Shown one piece after another: positions 55,830-64,000 of a stretch of 64,000 nt of DNA; position 1 is the first letter of the stretch; each line of letters starts with the position of its first letter. The stretch comes from Nematostella vectensis (lineage: Eukaryota > Cnidaria > Anthozoa > Actiniaria > Edwardsiidae). The notes beneath the pieces are model-generated. The model did no database searches and was not told the origin of the DNA. It saw nothing but the letters and a program-made list of their open reading frames with translations. The translations under genes and the position numbers were made by a program. The stretch is taken from NCBI RefSeq assembly GCF_932526225.1, contig NC_064042.1:7619540-7683539 (forward strand). The letters run 5' to 3'.

Positions 55830-58800
55830 TTGAGGTATGTTCAGGGAGTTTAACGTCATAATGACATACTTATGCCGCACAAACTCATCACTGGTCCCTA
55901 TGCCATATTAAAAGTTATGATTGTAAGTTGACCAAGCATACAAGATGTAGATCTTAGAATAGCCAAATTTGTTGTTACGCGACCTCAGCGTGTCCTGTCT
56001 CCTTGTCTCATTTGTGAAAAGCACGTCAATCAAACATCTAAACCAATTGATGGCTTTCATGTTTTCATCTGACTGCACACAGCAAGTTAATTGATTGGTC
56101 ATGGTGGTATGATTTGACTATGCACCTTTTTCAGACGAGAAATGGATTTGAATTCTCGGCGGTCGCGCAACAAAGAATTTGGCTATAAAATTACTATAAT
56201 ACTTGGTAACATTTGCCTCCCATAAAAATAGTTTTGTTAACCTTGTCTAGTTGTGTCTTCATAGCAAAGTTCTCGTTTATCTTTTCTTGTCTAAAAAGTT
56301 AAAGTAGATAATTGTATAGTGTGTTCGTAGACAGTTGTGTTTGTAAATTAAATTGATAAAAGTTGCATAGCATAATTGGGGAGTACTACCTGTACTACCT
56401 AGTAAAGAAATAGAGCCCTTTTACTAAATGTTGTATTGTGTGTGTGCATATTAAATAGCAGCACGTAAAAATGCGTTTTATCTGATAAATTTCAAATTTT
56501 CATAAAATTTCCACCAAAACACTACCTGAAAACTCCAACTTTCACGGACAATTGAAGACGCGGTAGTTTGCACCGTAAACTTCTCCTCCTGTAAACGACG
56601 CTCGCTCCTGTAGAAAAAATAGGACAATAAGTTGACTTTTGTAGGGCATAACGTTTATTTGTGGCCCTAGTAGCATCATTTGCGCCCGAGCTCAAAATCT
56701 TCGAACATTCCTTTGTTTGCGCACTTGTTGTTTGGTTAATATAATAGGTAAGGCGTTTTTTTTCCTATGCTAGGTTATTTTGCAGATTTTCTTTGTGTAC
56801 ACGCCAAGTTGGGAGAGAAAAGTTATAGCCGATGCTCGCACATAGTGGTTTGTGCCACAAACTCGCACTAAAATGGTATCCTCATCTCATTGGTCGAGCG
56901 TGGCAGCAGAGCGCGAACATCAGAATAAGGGCGGTAAACTCCATTTGTGGCCTGCACTGTTGCTATTTGGCCCGCACAAATAGATCGTTTTAGAGATGGC
57001 TATTTACGGTTTGGGCGCGCGTAGTGATAATAATGTCCTTTATTTATATTGGTCTCTGCCAATAATGTTTTGTTTATTCCATTGTAATTAAATTGGAATT
57101 AATCGCCAAGCGAACACATTTCTTTCGATAACGCTGTCGCAGCCGAAGGATGACGGCCCGCTAACAAAAACACCCCACTCAAATTCAAACAGGCAATCCT
57201 TCCCTTAAAAGAACAGCGACATTCCAGAGAAAAAAAGGAACAAGCAAACTATGAACAAACTTGCCACGGAAATATTATGTTACGTCAGAGCTGTAGCAAA
57301 GGGGCGGGGGATGATGGCACGATACAGAAAAATTAAGAAAATAATGGAAGGCACAGCCGCGCCCCTACTCGTCATGTCCCCATATATTTTTTATATTTGG
57401 GCGGGAATGGGGGACACGTGACGCTAGTCCCCCAGACCCTTCTACGGCCGTGTACCTCCCCGTTGATGTCGATGGGGTTTGATGCTCACGCGGTGAGTGT
57501 TTTAAGGCAATCGGATCTCTTCTTCTATCACCACAGGTTATGTCTTGTCTTCTACTATTTGTTGACTAGACCGGGGATAAAAAGGCGTCACCCCAGGCGG
57601 TTTTCGCTAGGATTAGACGTTAAGGTTATCTTCGACTTCTTTTCCATCTGTATAAGGACCGTCCCATTCGAACGCACGATTCAAAAGCGCTGCATTGGTT
57701 TAATCTCCAAAGTTGATGTGCGTCTTGTTATATATAAATTGTAGATAAGGTCGGAAGCAATAAATCACGCTTTGGGCTTTGAACAAGTCTAGCCTTTTAG
57801 GGATGGAATTAATTAGGATTTTATTTATCTGCCAGTCAGTGGTAATAAACGGGAAACCGCTACAGCCTTTCTTCTTGTATTATTTTCATGGTGACTTTTA
57901 TTCATCTATAACTATTTATGATTCTATGGGAAATTGTCCTTTGCAGATGTTTTTGACACACCCTGCGTAACGATGATCCTGCTCTGTACGTAAGCCGCTG
58001 ATTATCTTGTTATTGTACTAACAAAACTGAAGTTACAGACCTCCACAGTTCTGCTCCAGACTTTCGCTTTTCCGTCGTGTCCAGCATAGTTAGCTTGGCT
58101 TGCGCTTATTTTAGGACAGTCATTTGTATTTTTTAATCATCGCCTGGTTCGTCTGCTAATATCAGCTACCCTTTGCCCTTCTTACCCGTCAACCATTCAA
58201 GCCTTAGGAGAGCGGTAACCGTTCACACATAGACTATTTTTACCACCTCTTCTATGACAGAGTCCCGCGGTCGAGTGGTTATCACCTAGAGCCTTAACAC
58301 GCATTTGCCTCTTTTCCATAACAGGGTCATGTGGTTTTTACCTAGCCTAAACAACCGCTAGCCTCCCTTATAACAAGGTCACGTGGTCTTATTACATACA
58401 GGTCCCATGACCTCATTTCAGCCTAAACATAAGCGCATGCCCAAACACGTAAACATTAACATGTACCTCTTACATTCTTGCAAGTTTTCCGATGGCAAAT
58501 TTGTGAAATATTTTCGTTAGCTCTTGAGGAGATTATGATCACTTCCCTTTTGTTGTGAATGGGGGAAGATGTGTTACGAGGGGATTCGTTCCATATACGT
58601 ATGGAAACTCAGACCGATGAAAAATAAAAGATATATTTTATACGCATATTCCTCGTTATTTTGCTTTGTACTATAGAACTTTGAGAAATGATAATCTCTG
58701 ATATCTATGTCGTTACATGGAGCTTTCACTGTATTTACTTATGGCGTGTACTGTCAATATTCCACACCTATCTCTTTTCCATCAAAATGACGTGCGTCTG

Positions 58801-61275
58801 TGTTTCAGCGAAAAAATATCAACCAACAAAAATAATCAAAATTCCTAACTCTTCCCTTTTCCTTTCCAAAAGAACCTAAGGACTTTGACTCAGCATGACT
58901 TATGCATGCGGAACCCCGCGCACAAAGATAGGTTTACCATAGAGATAACACGAGAGGCCGCCAAAGACGTCATTTTGCAAACACGACCAGCTCTCACGAA
59001 ATTAAGAATACCGCATTCTATCCATATTCCTCTATACACGATAAGCCTTAGGTTATTTGAAGCCGGTGATTTGACCCGAGGAGAGGAATAATACTTCACG
59101 AGAGAAGATCTATTTTTTTTCTATTTTTGGTTTGGAAAGAAAGGTGGATGCGGTGAGGTATGGTGAGTATAGTCGAAGCCAATCAAAATGCATCTCAAAT
59201 ATCACGTGACTCGAAGCTGAGAACCGGCCCTAACGATACCCTGGAATGAAAATAATTCATGTTGTCATTTCCTCGCCTAGCATAGCCATGCATCGGAAAG
59301 GGGGGGAGTATAAGATACTTGTCTAGCCCCTCTCTTGGCGGTTAGGGTGAAGAAGGCATGCCCTGCCCAGCGGTTGCTTGCAAAGTTTGCTTTGCAGTCT
59401 TTTGCTTTGCGTGACTTTTTACGTCAACAGTATTTTTTACCCGACATTTGGGAAGGCCAATTATTTCTAACGGAATGTTTTTTTTGCTGTTAAGTCGAAA
59501 ATCGCGAAAAATGAGAGAATTCTTCGTCAGACATTTGGCGCATTCCTATGACAGCTGTAAGTTGAGCATGATTTCTCAGACGGAAAAAAACAAAATGGGA
59601 TTGGCGCTTGACTGCGATCGATGACCTCCGGTTATCGGACATGGCGCCCGCCCTCCTCACACCGTCCGGCTGACACGAGCCTGGAGGGTGTGTATCCCAT
59701 GCATTTCTTGATAAATTCCGTATATGGAGAACCACAAGGTCGCTTACATCGACTCCCAAAGACAACCGGTAACGCTCTGAGGAAATCCGGCACTCTCAAT
59801 AATGACCTGATTGTCTTGCCCCGCTAAGTTTTGCTCAGCTGGGATATGCTGTTTTTGTTATTGCGTCATATTTATTAAAAACAATTTTATACTCAGGCAC
59901 ATGTTATGATTACCTCCATATGTCGTGACTATTGCGTTTTGTTGTTGAAAAAAATTAAACCGACTTCGACAAGACAAGTTTTATTGGACGGGCATCGGAA
60001 TCATGCTACTAGCACTCGATTGGGTTTCGAGATATGGCCAAATGAGATGGTTTTATTTTTAAATGTACAACTCTTAGTGATGCGTGGCCTTAATTTTTAA
60101 CGAGAAGAAGACGTCCTCCTGGGAGGGAAATGAGATTACAAATGAGTCGCTCAGTTTGAAAAATGATAAAATACACAGAAAGGTAGAAAGGTACTTGCCG
60201 CGGAATGGCTTTCCCTGTCGAGGGATTTTGACTGCGAAATGGTCTCCCCTAACACCTCAAATGGCGCACTACGAATCGGCGTTGGCTACCAATTTTCTAT
60301 CCTTGTAATAAAACCAATAATGAATTATGTTTGTTTTATTTTGAAGAACAAGGGGATGGAATATTCTTAATTATATCGCTTTTAACTTGAAAATGAAACA
60401 CACTACTTTTGATTGCTTACTCCGTTTAATATTTTAACCTCTTTATAAAGGAGACGCAATATCGAGGCCTTCATTAGGAATCGCGCACAATACACCAGAA
60501 TTTCCAATTGCATTAAAAAATTGTTTCAAATAAAGTCAATATTGAGGATACTAAATTTTGGCCCAAAAGCAACTAAGTATTTTTTAGTCAGTGCCGTTTT
60601 ACAGCACTGTTGCAGTCATCCGTTTCTAATAATGGTATTAAGATTTGTGACGAAACTACTTCACGGCCGATCACGCTGATTCGCAATAAAAAAAAAAACT
60701 CACATGGAAAACTCAACATGCCAAAAAGAAACACCACAAAACTAATCAACTAAGTCATTTCTGTGGTGAATTGACGCATTGTGCTCTTTGCTTTAAAAAA
60801 TTAAACTGGTTCTTTTGGATTATTATGACAGCGATTTTCTGTCAAGACTTGTTCATAGCTAGGTTTATATCGAAGTAAGAGAGCATTGATTTCATGTCAC
60901 TCGCGAAGTCCGCTATCCTCAGCTGTTCCTGGTTACAACTCATTGGCAATTCATCTATCCCGTGGGCTCTTTTTCTATCGTGTATTGTGTTTATTGTGTC
61001 GGGGATCGATTAATTAGTTTGCGACCAATACGAGAGGCCAGTGCCTCGGACTCCAGTTGCGCGTGCCTAACTCAACCTGTCAATTATCTACTGCGGCCCA
61101 TGAGCTATGACCTTTCAAACTTCCCAGCGTACTAAGAAATAGAATCAACAACCACCAAATTGTGCTCGGCTTGGGGAGAGAAAGAAGGAAATCCCGTGCT
61201 TGGAACATCGCGTGTTTTCGTCGCATCTCCTTCGTTATAAAGGACTTTAATAGTCTCTCACACTTAACAACTACA
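55830..61275. other. Large intergenic spacer, EBPL to glypican
   Basis: I found no exon chain or recognisable protein. A dispersed repeat lies at about 57340-57470 (relative of 34890-35020). A compact promoter-like patch near 59185-59225 has CCAATCAAAATGCAT and ATCACGTGAC. GC-richer sequence at 59620-59760 includes a 68-codon frame, not supported by homology. Glypican 5' regulatory sequence or non-coding first exons may be here. Confidence 0.4.
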
Positions 61276-61684
61276 ATGACACAGTTTCGCGGGCTATGGA
61301 TACCTTGTTTACTCTCATATATGGCGTGTTTATGGACTGGCTATGTGGAAGCTAACGGCTTGAGCTGTTCAAAGTCTCTAGGAATAGGAACGCCGGCGAA
61401 ACCCGTCTATGCATTACAAGGTTTGTTTGATCGCGCTGGGCTCACACACACCAAGGGATAGGGGCTCTATGAGCGGCCAGTGTTTGAATGTGTAAGTGAA
61501 TCATGTTTTTCTGCTGTTATTTTAGGCTCGGCGCCGCAAATATGCGTGAGCGAAAAAACATGCTGTACAAATCAAATGGAAAACACGCTGAGGCGAAAAG
61601 CTCTAGCCAAAATGAAGGCGAGCATCGTCAGGAAGCTAGAAGGTCGAAAAGATTCGACTAGATCGTTACGCGAAGACATCAAAG
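61276..61684 (+). CDS. Glypican, N-terminal exons (continues beyond window)
   Basis: Exon 1 61276-61420 and exon 2 61526-61684, joined in phase 1, encode the first 101 residues. A signal peptide (residues 1 to about 28, WIPCLLSYMACLWTGYVEA) is followed by LSCSKS, then APQICVSEKTCCTNQME, the first conserved Cys block of glypicans (human ICPQGSTCC or VCISKNLTCC). Glypicans are GPI-anchored heparan sulfate proteoglycans that shape Wnt, Hedgehog, FGF and BMP signals. The CISK/VSEKTCC style leans toward the GPC3/5 group, but this is too short to decide. The donor after exon 2 is GTAAGC and no further exon is seen in the remaining 2.3 kb. Confidence 0.8.
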
Positions 61685-64000
61685 GTAAGCTTACGGTAGA
61701 TGATTAGTGCCAATAATAAATTAAATGAACTTCTCGAGCGGGAGAAATAGAAAGAGGCTTACATCTAATTCAGGGGTCTGTTGAATGGAGGCTTCATCAA
61801 GGCTTTCTCCAAGTGTTATTCTATTCTTTAGATGTGTTAGATTTCACTCACTCAGACACAATACGCTCAGTTGTCGAATTAAGTACCGACTTTGTACGCA
61901 CACGATCTAGCCAGCGAATATTAAATGCTAAAACCCTTAGGGAAATCATCTAATTTCAGTGCTTTATGCTCTAAATTAAGTGTCCGTGTCGAAACAACTT
62001 GATTGACTTGCCGAAAGCAAATCACTGACTCGAAAGCTGCCTTATTGTACCTCATCGAATATGACATAGGCAGACTGCCAACAGACTTAAGTACGTATAA
62101 CCTTTAGTTTGCGAATTGATCTAAAGCTGATTTTTCATGTTGTGTAACAAATAGATACTCGAAACCCCACTCTCAACTACTCTTATGCATCTTTGACTAC
62201 TTCAAGTAGCAATAGTCTGTGTGTTTGACGATCCACCAGCCTTCAATTTTCAAAAAAGCTAAGCTGCCATTTCTATTTATGCTTGCCGTTTCCGGCGGCG
62301 AATTCGTGCCTCGTGTTTCTAAACGCAAAAAGCCACCAGTTTCTTCTGGCGACTTATTTATAGTGGTTGCCGCAAATTAAGACATTCCTTCGGGGTATAG
62401 GTAAAGTGTGTATGCTTCTTTTAAAATTGTTCAATTATTGAAGGTTTCTGGCGAGCGTCTTAGGATACCATATGGGTATACGTTTGTGATAACGTCATTG
62501 AAAAATTTACTTCGCTTCTAATTTAAAGCAGATTTCAAAGTTTGCCCAGTAATACATTCGGTTTCATTGCCTAGCTAAACAAGGCCCTTGTGGAAAGAGC
62601 TTGGTTCACATCTTGTGCAAATAGTGGCCTGATGAGCCGTCAATTTGTCTAGCGGATTCTATAATTATTTTTCACTTCGCTGAAAATTAAAGGCATCTAG
62701 AAGAGCTAGCAGCTGAATAGGTTCCTTGCAGACTACCGATCTCAGCGGGCGGGATATTTGCACGTTTTCAATTGAATCACAGTGCTTCAAAGGATTCATT
62801 CGAATCCATTCAAATACATACATGCTTCCAGTTTAGCTCGAATCTCAACAAAAATACAGAAGGACCACAAATACATACTTCGTCTTAAATAGACGTTCAC
62901 GAATTTATTTTTAAAACGTTGATCCGAGTTATTTAGCTTATACTTAATTCTTCTCAAGTTACCGTGAAATCAAGACATGGAAATGTAAAGACTTTAACTC
63001 GACATTTCTGATTAATTAAGGCATCTTTTCTGATTTAGCTGAGTGAAAAGCCCTTATCTCAGCAAGTGCAATTGAAATTCGTTCCTGGAAAAATATTGTC
63101 TTTTTTGAAAGCCAATTTTAAGGCCCTTGCCTACAAAAAGACAAAAAAAAACATTTTTTTTCTAAATCACCCTTTCATTACAAACTTGCCAAGCTTTCAA
63201 AAAATATATTAAATATTGGTGGATTTGTTTGTTTTATTTACGAATTATTCAAGGTAGGTCTCCAAAAATACTTCTAAATTTACTCCATCTGATAACAGCG
63301 TTTCGCGGACAGGAATTGATAGAGCCCTCCTAGGAACTTTAATTTATTTCCGTGACTATTCCTTTCTAAATGTTATGTTTTCCATTTCTCTAATTTACAG
63401 TACAGTTTAGGTGTGAGATAGAAACATTCTTTTTGCCTGTTTTTGTCTGTGGCCATATTATGCCAAGTGCATTTTGGTGAATCGCTAATTGTGGTTGGAT
63501 TTAATGAAAACAATACGTTTAAAAGATAGTTTACTTTAGAGAGGATTGGTATTGACAAGCACTCGCGATTTGAATAAAGTTTAATGTGCATGGCAAATGA
63601 CATCGATTTCCCCAATCAACAAACATGGTTTTGCTTGGTTCGGTTAGACTGAAACAGACCTAACTTCCCGTGTTGTATTCTCAGAACAAGAGACATTTTG
63701 AATTATTGTCAAATCATCAAACCTCTTTGTAATCCATTCGACTGGATTTATGGGGGTGGCAAAGGGACCCAACATGAACATTCGATAAAATCGAATGCTT
63801 GCGGAAACCGTTTGAAGGGGGGCTGAATTGCTTTTCTCTGTCTATTGTGTCTAAAACTATTTACAGATTTATAAGGCGTCAAGAATGTCACAAGATTACT
63901 GCTTTATTGTAGTTAATTGACCCCGAGTTCCTAGGCGTTTATCGTGTGCAAATCGTATTGTATTTTAGTTATAATAAAACTATTGAAATATCCCTGTAAC
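61685..64000. other. Glypican intron 2 (partial)
   Basis: There is no frame with glypican blocks or flanking splice sites here, and no clear repeat. The large second exon of glypicans should follow to the right of the window. The contained 80-codon minus-strand frame at 63373-63615 is unsupported. Confidence 0.5.

Noticed and set aside
57397-57744. 115-codon plus-strand protein
   Set aside because: Its start lies in a dispersed repeat, the sequence has no domain and no supporting exon structure.
59490-59827. GC-richer patch with overlapping 68- and 91-codon frames
   Set aside because: The frames on opposite strands match no family I recognise; possibly regulatory, but I cannot support a gene.

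Overview
The window looks like nuclear DNA of an anthozoan cnidarian, most likely a sea anemone; Nematostella vectensis or a relative is my best guess, but I cannot confirm the species. The reasons are: intron-rich genes with GT-AG junctions; full-length matches by eye to animal proteins (MRPL17, LRRC58, TMEM256, POLD3, EBPL, a glypican N-terminus); AT-rich spacers; a CR1/Jockey-like LINE, Penelope-like ends, a tRNA-derived SINE and many small inverted-repeat elements; and an LRR / ephrin-receptor-like Cys-rich / multipass protein of a type I recall from cnidarians and other marine invertebrates. Most real exons are 40-170 bp, so long open frames are a poor guide here. I built the gene models by joining exons whose splice sites and phases agree.

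Layout. 1-1.65 kb: spacer and a decayed LINE tail. 1.65-16.6 kb (+): a receptor-like gene of at least 15 exons (about 1,027 residues visible, start probably off the left edge). Its introns hold satellites, MITEs and a SINE. 18.2-19.7 kb (+): mitochondrial ribosomal protein MRPL17. 21.2-24.2 kb (-): an eight-exon UIF/FYTTD1-like mRNA-export adaptor. 24.2-32.6 kb: repeat-rich gap with two Penelope-like hairpins carrying hammerhead-like cores, a 1.3 kb minisatellite of 17-bp units and a rearranged LINE. 33.3-34.2 kb (+): single-exon class A GPCR. 37.3-39.2 kb (-): LRRC58. 39.6-42.5 kb: inverted-repeat elements and a perfect 70-bp triplication. 43.3-44.8 kb (-): TMEM256, head to head with POLD3 (44.9-52.2 kb, +) across a 102-bp shared promoter with an E2F site. 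52.4-55.3 kb (+): EBPL, whose promoter repeats the POLD3 motif order. 55.3-61.3 kb: mostly featureless spacer. 61.3 kb onward (+): first two coding exons of a glypican that runs off the right edge.

The genes are mostly unrelated housekeeping genes, not an operon or pathway. The links I can see are regulatory: the shared TMEM256/POLD3 promoter, the matching POLD3 and EBPL promoters, and a YY1-type motif over the start codon of four genes. The most unusual items are the Penelope-type hammerhead-like motifs with a covarying stem II, the one-LRR-per-exon receptor with a triplicated E-box-rich tail, the LRRC58 duplication with a mutated splice acceptor, and the LINE that repeats its own linker upstream of its endonuclease.
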